Part shown: positions 56,422 through 64,000 of the stretch, one piece after another
Position numbering within the stretch: the first letter of the stretch is position 1
Layout of the letters: every line of letters starts with the position of its first letter
Origin: CAIWHR01 sp963773195
GTDB lineage: Bacteria > Pseudomonadota > Gammaproteobacteria > Burkholderiales > Casimicrobiaceae
Reading direction: 5' to 3'
NCBI GenBank assembly: GCA_963773195.1
Contig: CAVZAE010000003.1
Coordinates: 1 to 64,000 of the forward strand
DNA: 64,000 bases
Notes under the pieces: model-generated
The model's input: only the letters and a program-made list of their open reading frames with translations
Told to the model about the DNA's origin: nothing
The model's database searches: none
Made by a program: the position numbers and the translations under genes

Positions 56422-56874
56422 TCAGGACAGCGCGGGCCAGATGGGCAGCTGGAGCTTGAGGCCGATGATGAACACGCCGACCGCGAGCGCGGCCAGCGTG
56501 GCGCCGACGATCAACGACTCGCGAAAGCGAAACTCGTGGCTGGCGGCGCTCGAGGCCACGATCAGGAGCACCGTCGACACGACCATCCCCAGGTAGTTCA
56601 GCGCCACGCCGAAGGCCGCGACACTGCCCAGCACGATCACCACCGGCCGCCAGTGCCAGCGCGGGAGTGGGGGTCCGTTGATCCGCAGCGCACGCAATGC
56701 GAGCGCAGCACCCAGGACGACGAGCAGGCCGCCCAGAATGCGCGGGAAGTACCCGGGACCCATTCGTGCCGCGGTACCGAGCGTGTAGTTGCTGCCGATG
56801 ACGAGTGCCGCGATGCCGAACGCGATGAACAGGAGTCCGGCGAGAAAATCCTTCGGATGGCGAATGGCCGCCAT
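56422..56874 (-). CDS. tctB: Tripartite tricarboxylate transporter, small permease TctB
   Basis: Protein of 150 residues with four hydrophobic segments ('FLAGLLFIAFGIAALVIGS', 'ILGGLLVVLGAALALRAL', 'GMVVSTVLLIVASSAASHEF', 'LAALAVGVFIIGLKLQLPIWP', each given in part or whole below 21 residues except the last, which ends 'LQLPIWP'). AAGGAGG precedes the ATG at 56874. It is the first gene of the tctBA pair; a rho-independent terminator of the ppiC operon lies 140 bases upstream. Confidence 0.88.
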   Translation of the reverse strand: MAAIRHPKDFLAGLLFIAFGIAALVIGSNYTLGTAARMGPGYFPRILGGLLVVLGAALALRALRINGPPLPRWHWRPVVIVLGSVAAFGVALNYLGMVVSTVLLIVASSAASHEFRFRESLIVGATLAALAVGVFIIGLKLQLPIWPALS

Positions 56875-57016
56875 GCATGCCTCCTTGCGCAGGGAACCGT
56901 CGATTCCGCGCGATGCGGCCGGCGCCTGCGTGGGCGCACCGGTTCTCGGCCATCGGCGCCGCGCAAGAATACCATCGGCCGACGACGATTCGCTGCTGCG
57001 ATGGAGGGGCGCGCAT

Positions 57017-57049
57017 GAAAAAGGGCAGACCCATTGGCCTGCCCTTCGC
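57017..57049 (-). terminator. Rho-independent terminator after ppiC
   Basis: On the minus strand, AAGGGCAG and CTGCCCTT (57039-57046 with 57021-57028) form an 8-bp stem with a 10-base loop, and the stem runs directly into TTTTTC. It stands 48 bases after the ppiC stop codon and separates that operon from tctBA. Confidence 0.85.
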
Positions 57050-57096
57050 AACCGCGGATCACCGGAGCGCCGTGACGGCGCGCCGGGGCGCCAGGG

Positions 57097-57930
57097 TTAC
57101 ATCCCGTTCTTCGTGCGGAGTTCCTTGAAGTAGCTGTCGAGCTGCTGGCCCTGCATCCGCTGGGCGAGCTGGGGCTTGACGTCGTCGAACGGCGGGACCT
57201 TGGCTTCGCGAACGTCGTCGACCTCGATCACGTGCCAGCCGAACTGCGTTTGCACGGGAACGGTCGTGAACTTGCCCTTGTCGAGCTTGACCATCGCCTC
57301 GGAGAACGGCTTCACGAAGTTGCCCGGCGCGTTCCAGTCGAGATCGCCGCCGTTGGCCTTCGAGCCCGGATCCTTCGAGCGCTCCGCGAGCTTCTCGAAC
57401 TTCTCGCCCTTCTGCAGCTGGGCGATGATGTCCTTCGCCTCGTCTTCCTTCTCGACGAGGATGTGACGCACCTTGTATTCCTTGTCACCCATCTGCGACT
57501 TGATCGCGTCGTATTCCTTGCGCAGCACGTCATCAGACACCGGATGTGCCTTCACCCAATCGGCGACGTAGGCGCGGACCAGGACCGTCTGGCTCGTCAG
57601 GTCCATCTGCGTCTTGACGTCGGGATCCTTGTCGAGGCCCTTTTTCTTCGCCTCGCGCGTGATGAGCTCGCGCGTGTTGAGCTCTTCGCGAAGCGCGTTG
57701 CGGAGCTCGGGCGTGTCCTGTTGACCCTGCGCGATCCGCTCCTTCAGGAGCAGGTCGTAGTAAGGCTTGGGGAAGATGTCCTTGCCCGCCGGCGCAGCGG
57801 TGGCGGCGGCCTTGGCCGGTGCCGCGGGGGCGGCCTTGGCGGGCGCTGGGGCCTTGTCCTGCGCGATTGCGGGCGTGGCGAGCGCGACGAGCGACGCCGC
57901 GAGCGCGAGAGTGAGCGAATGCCTTGTCAT
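57097..57930 (-). CDS. Periplasmic parvulin-type peptidyl-prolyl isomerase
   Basis: Protein folding helper of 277 residues. A signal peptide ends 'TPAIAQ' near residue 22, followed by a 25-residue Ala/Pro/Lys linker. A SurA-like helical region ('YYDLLLKERIAQGQQ') precedes the parvulin domain with 'VRHILVEKEDEAKDII', 'DPGSKANGGDLDWNAPGNFVKPF' (in part) and 'VPVQTQFGWHVIEVDD'. Its start overlaps the bolA stop by four bases (ATGA). The yciB-bolA-ppiC order is common in betaproteobacteria. Confidence 0.92.
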   Translation of the reverse strand: MTRHSLTLALAASLVALATPAIAQDKAPAPAKAAPAAPAKAAATAAPAGKDIFPKPYYDLLLKERIAQGQQDTPELRNALREELNTRELITREAKKKGLDKDPDVKTQMDLTSQTVLVRAYVADWVKAHPVSDDVLRKEYDAIKSQMGDKEYKVRHILVEKEDEAKDIIAQLQKGEKFEKLAERSKDPGSKANGGDLDWNAPGNFVKPFSEAMVKLDKGKFTTVPVQTQFGWHVIEVDDVREAKVPPFDDVKPQLAQRMQGQQLDSYFKELRTKNGM

Positions 57931-58241
57931 TGATGAGACGTCCTTTGTGGTTGGAAAGAAAATTCTTCCGGCGTCAGCGCCCGGATGGAGAGCGCGTGAA
58001 TCGGATGCGGTAGCAGGTCCGCGAGCTCGCGAAGCACACGCTGGTGGCGGGCGAGCCGGGAAAGGCCGGAAAAGGCCTCTGACACGACCAAGAGCGAAAA
58101 GTGCCCGGCCCCACCGGCGGCCCCGGGATGCCCGGCGTGAGCGGCGCTGTCGTCGGTGACCTCGAGCTGGACTGGGGCGAGCGACCTGAGCCGCGCCCGC
58201 AGCGCGTCGGGTACGTCGGCCAGGATCGCGGCGGCAGTCAC
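57927..58241 (-). CDS. bolA: BolA family protein
   Basis: Protein of 104 residues. BolA core visible as 'AGHPGAAGGAGHFSLLVVS', 'FSGLSRLARHQRVL' and 'HALSIRALTPEE'. Such proteins bind [2Fe-2S] clusters with monothiol glutaredoxins or act as regulators. GTG at 58241 is preceded by GGAGGAG and overlaps the yciB stop codon region, so translation is coupled at both ends. Confidence 0.92.
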   Translation of the reverse strand: MTAAAILADVPDALRARLRSLAPVQLEVTDDSAAHAGHPGAAGGAGHFSLLVVSEAFSGLSRLARHQRVLRELADLLPHPIHALSIRALTPEEFSFQPQRTSHQ

Positions 58242-58771
58242 GGCGTCTCCTCCCTGACGTGCCGGGCGAGCAGCATGCCCTGCGCAAGCGCGAAGACCAG
58301 GAACAGGCCGATGCCGCCCCAGACCTTGAAGTTCACCCAGATGTCGGTCGAGAAGTTGAAGGCGACATACCAGTTCAAGACGGCCATGAACGCGAAGAAT
58401 CCGACCCATGCCCATGTGAGGCGCGCCCACACGGGTTCCGGCAGCGAGATGCCCGTCATGAGATGGGCCAGCAGGTTCCGGCCGAAAAGTAGGCGGCCGC
58501 CCGCCAGGATCGCGCCGAACAGCCCGTACAGCACTGTCGGCTTCCACTTGATGAACACCTCGTCGTGGAGCAAGAGCGTCGCGCCGCCAAAGACCAGGAT
58601 GATCGCGAGCGAGAGCCAATTGACCGGAGCCACGCGGCCGCGCCGCCACATGAGGTACACGATCTGCGCGAGCGAGGCCGCGATCGCCACCCCCGTGGCA
58701 AAGTAGATTCCCTGCCACTTGAAAGCGACAAAGAAGAGGATGAGCGGAAAGTAGTCCGCGATCAATTGCAT
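58238..58771 (-). CDS. yciB: Inner-membrane protein YciB (septation protein A)
   Basis: Membrane protein of 177 residues with five to six helices. 'LIADYFPLILFFVAFKW', 'GIYFATGVAIAAS', 'FIKWKPTVLYGLFGAIL' and 'LTWAWVGFFAFMAVLNWYVA' match YciB/IspZ, a cell-envelope and division-related protein. TATAAT (58780-58785, minus strand) sits eight bases before the ATG, with TTGGCC 19 bases further up, so the leader is very short or absent. Confidence 0.94.
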   Translation of the reverse strand: MQLIADYFPLILFFVAFKWQGIYFATGVAIAASLAQIVYLMWRRGRVAPVNWLSLAIILVFGGATLLLHDEVFIKWKPTVLYGLFGAILAGGRLLFGRNLLAHLMTGISLPEPVWARLTWAWVGFFAFMAVLNWYVAFNFSTDIWVNFKVWGGIGLFLVFALAQGMLLARHVREETP

Positions 58772-58835
58772 AACTCTCCATTATACCCTGCCAGGTCCAC
58801 TTCCGGCCAATGCAGGCGGTCCCCGGAAGGGCGGG

Positions 58836-59423
58836 TCAGGCGCGGGGCCGGGGGGCGGTCAATCGCCGCAGCCGGGCCCAGTCGAAGGCGGGTCCCGGGT
58901 CGGTCTTGCGGTCGGGCGCGATGTCGGCATGGCCGGCGACGTGCTGGATCGGATAGCGCCGCGCGAGCGCCTTGAGAAGGCGCGCGAGCATCGCGTACTG
59001 CGCGGTCTCGTAGGGACTATCGTCGGTGCCCTCGAGCTCGATGCCGATCGAGAAGTCGTTGCAGTGCGTGCGGCCGCGGAAGCGCGAGACGCCGGCGTGC
59101 CACGCGCGCTCGTTGCATGACACGAATTGGAGAAGACGGCCATCGCGGCGGATCAGGAAGTGCGAAGACACATGCAGGTGCGCGATCGACGCATAATACG
59201 GATGCGCCGTCGGATCGAGCCGGTTGGTGAACAGCCGCAGGATCGCATCGCCGCCGAACTCGCCCGGCGGCAGCGAGATGCCGTGGATCACGATGAGCGT
59301 GACGAACGTCCCCGGCGGGCGCGCGTCGCAGTTCGGCGAAGGAACCTGCCGCGCGAGATTCGCGTAGCCATCAGCGTCGATCGCGAGGCGGCGCCGTGAG
59401 TCGCTCTCGTGGCGGCCCGTCAT
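58836..59423 (-). CDS. ampD: 1,6-anhydro-N-acetylmuramyl-L-alanine amidase AmpD
   Basis: Cytoplasmic zinc amidase of 195 residues for cell-wall recycling. Zinc ligands are in 'LIVIHGISLPPG' (His), 'RAWHAGVSRF' and 'VAGHADIAPDRKTDPGPAFDW' (in part 'GHADIAPDRKTDPG', His and Asp). 'VSSHFLIRRDGRLLQFV' and 'GIELEGTDD' also match. An upstream in-frame Met (59483) would add 20 residues; the usual AmpD begins shortly before 'IDADGYANLARQVPSPN', so I start at 59423. Confidence 0.9.
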   Translation of the reverse strand: MTGRHESDSRRRLAIDADGYANLARQVPSPNCDARPPGTFVTLIVIHGISLPPGEFGGDAILRLFTNRLDPTAHPYYASIAHLHVSSHFLIRRDGRLLQFVSCNERAWHAGVSRFRGRTHCNDFSIGIELEGTDDSPYETAQYAMLARLLKALARRYPIQHVAGHADIAPDRKTDPGPAFDWARLRRLTAPRPRA

Positions 59424-59516
59424 CGGGCCTCGCGCCGCGTGCATCGGCCTCGGATCAACCCCATGTTCATCGAGAGCATCCATGCGAATCGCATCCGCAG
59501 AATTGTAGCTCTCGCG

Positions 59517-61043
59517 TCACCGCACGATCCAGACATCGACCGCATCGGGCTGACCGGCGCGCTCCGCGTATCGTCGCCTCCAGAGATCGTTGTAAGGCAA
59601 GTCGTGCAGCGAGACGTAGCCGCGAAAGAGCTGCGGCGCTCGCCCGGTGAGCTGGTGGATGTCGACGAAAGGACCTCCTCCGCCCATGTGCGAGATGAAG
59701 AGGAACGGCCGGCCCCCGAGCTCGGCCGCGCGTCGGACAAGCTCGGCGTCGGTCACGGTGAGCAAGCGAAGGTCGCGGCCGGCGGCGTGCGGCCGCATGT
59801 AGCGGAAGATCGATTCGACGTTCAGGCTGTTATCCGAGGCCATGACGGTCTCGATGCCTTCGGCCGCGCTTGCGGCGGCGACATCGTCCGCGATCTGTCG
59901 ATACGGCGTCGTGCTGTCGAGCCGGTAAGTCGGGAGCAGGGCCTGGTACAGGTTGACCAGCACCAGCACGACAGTGGCGACGCTTGCCGTACCGCGCAGC
60001 ACTTCTCCCCGCGAGTGGATGGCTCGGATCAGGACGACGACCATGAAGAATTGGCTGGGCAGAAAAATGCGGGTGAACGTGAACCCCGTCGGAACCAGCG
60101 CGATCCAGCACAGCGCAAGCAACGGAATGAGCAGCTCCCCGGAGAACTGTCCGCGCGCTCCGACCGCCTGGTGCAACGCTGCCAGAAGGATGACCGCGAA
60201 GAGCACCGGAGGCAGCATCAATGCGATCGTGCTCGGGAGTGGGGCTGCGTACACGAGATCAAGCCCGGGCCGCAAGGCGAGGTAGATGAGCTTGAGCGCA
60301 TTGAAGGAGCCTCCGAGGGTGTCCGATGCTTCGTCGGGTCGCCAGCGCAGAAGGTCCGCGAAGAGCGAAGGATTCGCGAGGAAGAACGCGAGGAGCGGCA
60401 GCAAGGGCAGGAGCAGGACCGGTAGAAGCATCCACCGCCGCGATCGCAGCCCGTTCGCCGCGAGGTATGCGGCGCCGACTGCGAAGTAGAACAGCCCGGG
60501 AAAGTCGATGGCCACCAGCGCGGCCCCGCTGACGACATACCAGGCGAAGGCTGCCGCCGTTGGCGGTCGATCTCGGTCGACGAGGCGGCTCAGCGCGTCG
60601 ACGTTCGCCATCGTGGCGAGAAACACCAGCGAATACATCCGCAGGTTCGTCGCGTAGAAGTGGAAGTCCGGCAGGAGCACCGCGACGCCGAGCGCAGTCA
60701 AGGCCATCGTCGAGCTATGCGTGATGCGCCGCACGGCCAGGGTGCCGAACAGCAAACCAAGCGCGAACGCCACGGCGTGGAGCATTCGAAGCACCGGTTC
60801 GTTCGTGCCCGGAACGGTCGACGTTAAGAGCTTCAGCAGCGCGTAATACGTCGGCAGGTGACTGGGATCGACCACGGAGGTCTGACCCTCGACGAAATCG
60901 AGGGAGTACGCCTCGTCACCCCAGAGGTTGAGACCGGAAGCGTAGTGCCAGCAAAGAACGAGGAAGCCTGCCAGCAGCAGCCCCTGGAGCGCAGCGGTGT
61001 ACGGACAGAGGCGTGCGGTCGGAACGTCCGCTGTCTCGTTCAT
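59517..61043 (-). CDS. PMT/ArnT-type membrane glycosyltransferase
   Basis: Integral membrane protein of 508 residues with ten or more hydrophobic helices. The N-terminal loop 'GLNLWGDEAYSLDFV' carries the DE motif of GT-C enzymes that use polyprenyl-phosphate sugars, and the C-terminal 160 residues form a soluble periplasmic domain. The acceptor is unknown; lipid A, protein or polysaccharide are all possible. It is the first gene after a gene-poor stretch and stands apart from its neighbours. Confidence 0.8.
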   Translation of the reverse strand: MNETADVPTARLCPYTAALQGLLLAGFLVLCWHYASGLNLWGDEAYSLDFVEGQTSVVDPSHLPTYYALLKLLTSTVPGTNEPVLRMLHAVAFALGLLFGTLAVRRITHSSTMALTALGVAVLLPDFHFYATNLRMYSLVFLATMANVDALSRLVDRDRPPTAAAFAWYVVSGAALVAIDFPGLFYFAVGAAYLAANGLRSRRWMLLPVLLLPLLPLLAFFLANPSLFADLLRWRPDEASDTLGGSFNALKLIYLALRPGLDLVYAAPLPSTIALMLPPVLFAVILLAALHQAVGARGQFSGELLIPLLALCWIALVPTGFTFTRIFLPSQFFMVVVLIRAIHSRGEVLRGTASVATVVLVLVNLYQALLPTYRLDSTTPYRQIADDVAAASAAEGIETVMASDNSLNVESIFRYMRPHAAGRDLRLLTVTDAELVRRAAELGGRPFLFISHMGGGGPFVDIHQLTGRAPQLFRGYVSLHDLPYNDLWRRRYAERAGQPDAVDVWIVR

Positions 61044-61145
61044 CGCTTCGCGCCCACGTTAGCCTGCGCGGCGTGGCGCACCGTCGAGGCAGCTACTTAG
61101 TGTCGAGCCCGCGACCTAAGCGGTCGGCGTTAGGCCAAGACCGGC

Positions 61146-61298
61146 TCACCTCGGCCGGTCAGCGGGCGGGCGTACCGAGCAAAATGTCGCGGACCAGTTC
61201 GGCTCCGCGCCGAAGTCCTCGATGGCGCAGGAGACCAGGATCAGCGCCAGAACGGACCAATAGACGGCTCCCCACCAGCGGAATTTGGCAACGGTCAT
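61146..61298 (-). CDS. Possible 50-residue single-pass membrane peptide
   Basis: Starts 'MTVAKFRWWGAVYWSV' and has one membrane-spanning stretch ('GAVYWSVLALILVSCAI'). A TACAAT on the minus strand (61305-61310) lies six bases before the ATG, the same leaderless geometry as at asmA, mobB and nnrD. No homology is recognised. The evidence is the promoter spacing and the hydrophobic segment only. Confidence 0.3.
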   Translation of the reverse strand: MTVAKFRWWGAVYWSVLALILVSCAIEDFGAEPNWSATFCSVRPPADRPR

Positions 61299-61458
61299 CC
61301 TTGCATTGTAGACCGCCAGTGCCGCCCCGGCACGCCCGCGACCTCTCGCTCGGCGTGATCTCGTGCTGCTCGGCGGCGAAGCGTGCAGCGGCCCGGACAC
61401 GGGAGGCTATGGCCGAGGGCGTCGCTTTTGTAACCGCGTCCGCCTCCTCCGGGTCTGT

Positions 61459-61482
61459 CATCAAGTCCCACTCGACTTGATG
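61459..61482. repeat. Inverted repeat, possible hairpin or operator
   Basis: CATCAAGTC and GACTTGATG form a perfect 9-bp inverted repeat with a 6-base loop. A further half-copy 'cttgatt' follows 10 bases later. There is no U tract on either side, so a simple terminator is unlikely; a regulator binding site is possible. Confidence 0.4.
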
Positions 61483-62122
61483 GGGAGGTCACTTGATTCC
61501 CAGGCGTTCCATCCGGTAGCGCATGGCGCCTGTTTCATAGGGGAACGCGCCAACTTTCGGCAGACTTTCGGCACGCGTTATAACAGAGGATACGCGCTGT
61601 GGACGGGAACGGTACGGGAAGAATAGCGCGTTCGCACTCCATCCGACGCGGCCACGGATGGACCCCGTCGAGCTACCCTCGTCCCACCCTGACCGCTCGT
61701 GCGCCGCTGCGCTCGATCTACGCGGTCGCAATCCGGTTTAGAAGGTAGCTCGCAAACAGCGAGTTAGCCCGACCGCCACGGGTTGAACGCACCGCCGACC
61801 GACTGCCGCACCTCCGGCGGCCCGATGGTCTCTCATTCCTTGTAGCGCGACCTGATGACGCGGAGCTCCGCAATGTAGCGCGCCTTCACCCACTTTCCGG
61901 TCAGTTCATGGCGATACCGGAAAGGGTAAGCACGAGCACGCGAGGAAAGTGCAGCGGGCCAGGCATCGAGGCGTTCTCCGAGGTTTCGCTACGGACTGCT
62001 GCAATGTCGAATTCTCTTACAGTCGAGACCTCGCGCACCGAAAACTTGACGCGGCACAAAACAAGACCCCCCTGCTAAGCGTAGCGTTTTTCGTCTGGCC
62101 GTTTCGAGAAACGGGAGGGGTC

Positions 62123-63481
62123 ATGGCGAGATCAACTCGGTACGGGCTGCTCGCAGTCCTGTCGTTCTTTCTTTCTGCGCCTTCGTTAGCCGACGTGCTC
62201 TACGAATTTGACGGCGTCTGTTCAAGTGTAGGGGTATCTCCAACGTTGATCGCCGATCCGGCCACGGTCCGGAACATCGATTGCTCAACGCTGGCCGATC
62301 CATCTGTCCATATGTCCCTGTATGTGGACAACGCCTACCCTTCCGTCGGGAGCGCGGTTTGCGACCCCGGTGATCCTTTTACAGGATGCATGATCCACAA
62401 GCTCATCTACACGGATCATGCTACTGTGACAGGGGAGCCTTTCACACTCGTGCTTCAGGGTTTCAACGACGGGCTTCAGCCCTCGTTCCTTATGGGCACT
62501 CCGCCGGTTTTGAGCGGTATCCTTTCGTTTGATCCCGAGGGCGCCCTTGATATAGGGGCCGCCGTCGGCCTCCCTCCCAACGTCTTTCTCCTCCTTTGCT
62601 GCCTTAGCGAGCCAGGCAACTTGCACCTTGTGGAGGGCTCTGGTACGTGGCGGGTCGATGAACCCGCCACGTTCGCTCTCGTTATCGCAGCGCTGTTGGG
62701 CCTGATGGGTGTCACCTCCACGGCGAGAACATCGTCGCGTCTACCCGGCGCACTTCTGGCTAGCCGCCTTTGTCGCGGTTGTCCTGGCCTACGTCTGCGA
62801 CACGTTGTCCTCGCAGCGATTCTGGCTGGACTGCCCTGGTCAGGCCCGGTGCAGGGCGGGGTGATAACGATCGGCCTCCCGGCCTATCCACTCGGCGGGA
62901 ACTGCTTGCCGTTTGGGTGTGTCCTCTCGGATATCAACCGTTACCAAGAGGTCTACGCAAACACCGCGTTTCCGGTGTTCGCGCCGCAGGGTTTGACAGA
63001 GATCGATTTCTTCATTACTAATTCGCTCGCCAAGGGCTACCTCAACAGCGGCAACTACGTGCTGAGCCTTTCGACGACGTCCAAGCCGGTCGGTGGCCTC
63101 GATACCGGCAACCTCAACGCCAACCTCGGGCCGGACAACGTTGTCGTGGTTAACGCCATCCTTAGCGGCGGGCTGGTAGGTAGCATCCTATCGTTCAAAC
63201 TGGACGTCCCATTCGTCTACGATCCAACGAAGGGCAATCTGCTCTTGGACATCCAAATGTCCAACCTTTCGCACGCGAACGCAATTGATGCTTCCTTTGA
63301 TGTCCCCACGCTAAGCGGAGGTCGTCTGGGCCGCGCCTTCGGCGGTCCCACGTTCGGGGTGCGGCAGGATCTCAACGACGCGCTAGTGACCGGCTTCGTG
63401 CTCGTTCCCGAACCAGGCACTCTCGCGCTACTAGGCCTTGGCTTAGCCGGTCTGGCCCTCTCGCGTCGGCGCAGACAGTAA
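62123..63481 (+). CDS. Double PEP-CTERM exported protein (two units in one reading frame)
   Basis: A 452-residue open frame that looks like two PEP-CTERM proteins end to end. Unit one has a signal peptide (residues 1-23, ending 'PSLA'), a mature part starting 'DVLYEFDGV' and a sorting-like end 'DEPATFALVIAALLGLMG' at about 179. Unit two has its own signal-like segment 'RHVVLAAILAGLPWSGPVQ' at about 226, a mature part from 'GGVITIGLPAYPLGG', and a textbook sorting signal 'VPEPGTLALLGLGLAGLAL' followed by 'SRRRRQ'. PEP-CTERM tails are cut and anchored by an exosortase in EPS-producing bacteria; none is in the window. Unit two has no start codon of its own in frame. GGGAGGGG at 62113-62120 supports ATG 62123. 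Confidence 0.75.
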   Translation: MARSTRYGLLAVLSFFLSAPSLADVLYEFDGVCSSVGVSPTLIADPATVRNIDCSTLADPSVHMSLYVDNAYPSVGSAVCDPGDPFTGCMIHKLIYTDHATVTGEPFTLVLQGFNDGLQPSFLMGTPPVLSGILSFDPEGALDIGAAVGLPPNVFLLLCCLSEPGNLHLVEGSGTWRVDEPATFALVIAALLGLMGVTSTARTSSRLPGALLASRLCRGCPGLRLRHVVLAAILAGLPWSGPVQGGVITIGLPAYPLGGNCLPFGCVLSDINRYQEVYANTAFPVFAPQGLTEIDFFITNSLAKGYLNSGNYVLSLSTTSKPVGGLDTGNLNANLGPDNVVVVNAILSGGLVGSILSFKLDVPFVYDPTKGNLLLDIQMSNLSHANAIDASFDVPTLSGGRLGRAFGGPTFGVRQDLNDALVTGFVLVPEPGTLALLGLGLAGLALSRRRRQ

Positions 63482-63913
63482 GTCAACGCCTGCGCCGCCG
63501 CCAACGGCGCACGTCGTCGCCTGCCATAGCAGCAGCGCGAGCAGCGTGTCGGGCGTGGATCATCTGATCCTTAAAAAGAGCGCCCCGACCTTGCGAGCCG
63601 GGGCGCGGTGCTGCTAGTTGATCGGTTGAGCCGACTCCGTCGGCGCCGACGATCCCCGGCACGGTTGCGGGGGGTCGACAAGCCCGACAGCCCGCGGGCG
63701 CCGAGTCGAGAGCGCCACCGCAATCCGTTCTTTCCCACTTGTGGTGGACGCCACAGCGGTCGATCCTACGAATGGCCCTCGGATCGTCGCTAAGCCACGT
63801 CGCAGGAAGGCCATAGGCTTCAAACCCTTGCCTATAAGGATGGACAGTGTTGCGTCGACCGGTTGTCCGGTCACTCCGAGTCGGCTGTTAGATTGCCAAT
63901 TCGGCGAGACGAT
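63482..63913. other. 432-base intergenic region at the right end
   Basis: Contains a minus-strand terminator (63573-63607). To its right, 63614-63874 is open on the minus strand for 86 codons and stops just before the terminator, but the translation is low-complexity and I see no ribosome-binding site or family match. It may be an untranslated 3' region of the gene entering from the right edge. Confidence 0.4.
63573..63607 (-). terminator. Rho-independent terminator, minus strand
   Basis: GCGCCCCG (63581-63588) pairs with CGGGGCGC (63600-63607); on the minus strand the stem is followed by TCTTTTT. It ends a leftward transcript, presumably from the partial gene at the window edge. Confidence 0.8.
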
Positions 63914-64000
63914 TCAGTAATTACCCTGTCTTCGCGTCAGAAGAATCGCCACGGCCGCGCCGATCACTGCGCCCACCGCGGCTGCGGCGCCCGCGGACTG
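63914..64000 (-). CDS. C-terminus of a membrane-anchored or glycine/alanine-rich protein (partial)
   Basis: The last 28 codons of a gene that enters from the right edge. They encode a hydrophobic helix 'GAVIGAAVAILLTRRQ' followed by 'GNY' and a stop. A C-terminal membrane helix ending in two arginines is typical of tail-anchored or sorting-signal proteins, but too little is present to name it. A terminator for this direction lies 300 bases downstream. Confidence 0.45.
   Translation of the reverse strand, partial: QSAGAAAAVGAVIGAAVAILLTRRQGNY

Larger units (their letters stand above)
61044..62122. other. Gene-poor region of about 1.1 kb
   Basis: It contains a possible 50-codon gene on the minus strand (61146-61298), a 9-bp inverted repeat (61459-61482) and, from 61.5 to 62.1 kb, no reading frame with recognisable content. 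Base composition is slightly less GC-rich than the flanks. A minus-strand open frame at 61489 ends in 'MRYRMERLGIK', which looks like the tail of an NtrC-family regulator, but nothing supports a complete gene. Confidence 0.4.

Noticed and set aside
59409..60425. A 338-codon plus-strand open frame
   Set aside because: Antisense to the membrane glycosyltransferase gene, whose helices and DE motif are convincing.
61489..61731. An NtrC/PilR-type regulator gene
   Set aside because: Only about ten residues at the C-terminus match from memory; the rest of the frame is unrelated.
63614..63874. An 86-codon minus-strand gene before the right-end terminator
   Set aside because: It has the right position for a terminator but low-complexity content and no ribosome-binding site; treated as a possible untranslated region.
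1..64000. tRNA, rRNA, CRISPR arrays, IS elements and prophage genes
   Set aside because: I looked for cloverleaf ends, regularly spaced direct repeats, transposase or integrase motifs and found none.

Overview
The window reads as chromosome of a GC-rich betaproteobacterium (Burkholderiales/Rhodocyclales-like). Support comes from the order purL ... yciB-bolA-ppiC, a TctA/TctB transporter, an orphan Tat-type substrate-binding protein of the PF04392 type, a PEP-CTERM protein and short AT-rich -10 boxes in otherwise GC-rich intergenic DNA. I see no rRNA, tRNA, CRISPR array, IS element or prophage.

Layout. 0-5 kb: a five-GAF orphan sensor histidine kinase and an orphan substrate-binding protein. 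5.4-9.5 kb: a general L-amino-acid ABC transporter (aapJQMP) whose first three genes carry many single-base insertions, then a periplasmic L-asparaginase on the other strand. 11.4-16.3 kb: a three-gene 2-oxoacid oxidoreductase operon with its own FAD/NAD(P)/Fe-S subunit, then an AsmA protein. 18.3-24.8 kb: a copper/silver RND efflux operon (small Cys/His protein, cusC, cusB with built-in metal-binding domains, cusA). 24.8-28.4 kb: SRAP and EcsC proteins, mobB, an outer-membrane barrel, moaD and moaE. 28.4-33.4 kb: sugar-acid catabolism (dgoK, kdgK, an SDR) around a PheC-like cyclohexadienyl dehydratase, then a cupin and a HAD protein. 33.4-34.4 kb: a fluoride riboswitch with its own promoter, crcB and a DUF190 gene. 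34.4-41.9 kb: quinone reductase, NAD(P)HX repair enzyme, the gltIJKL glutamate/aspartate transporter, a DUF2846 protein and GMP reductase. 42-48 kb: a second orphan substrate-binding protein, the iorAB molybdenum hydroxylase, a CAP protein, a cupin remnant and a secreted protein. 48.7-61 kb: purL, a gamma-carbonic-anhydrase-like protein, gamma-glutamyltransferase, tctAB, ppiC-bolA-yciB, ampD and a PMT-type glycosyltransferase. The last 3 kb holds a double PEP-CTERM open reading frame, a terminator and the tail of one more gene.

Functional themes. Amino-acid scavenging is prominent: two polar amino-acid ABC systems, asparaginase and gamma-glutamyltransferase. Molybdenum cofactor genes (mobB, moaD, moaE) share the window with a molybdenum hydroxylase that needs that cofactor. 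A dispersed repeat of about 70-90 bp sits in at least six intergenic spaces in both orientations.

The most striking technical signal is that every frameshift I can locate (about 13 in eight genes, including purL) is repaired by removing one base; none needs an added base. That points to insertion-type sequencing error at least as strongly as to gene decay, so the frameshifted genes should be read as probably intact until resequenced. The most interesting biological candidates are the double PEP-CTERM open reading frame, the oxidoreductase operon, the orphan kinase/binding-protein pair, the repeat family, and a set of genes whose -10 box sits exactly six bases before the start codon.
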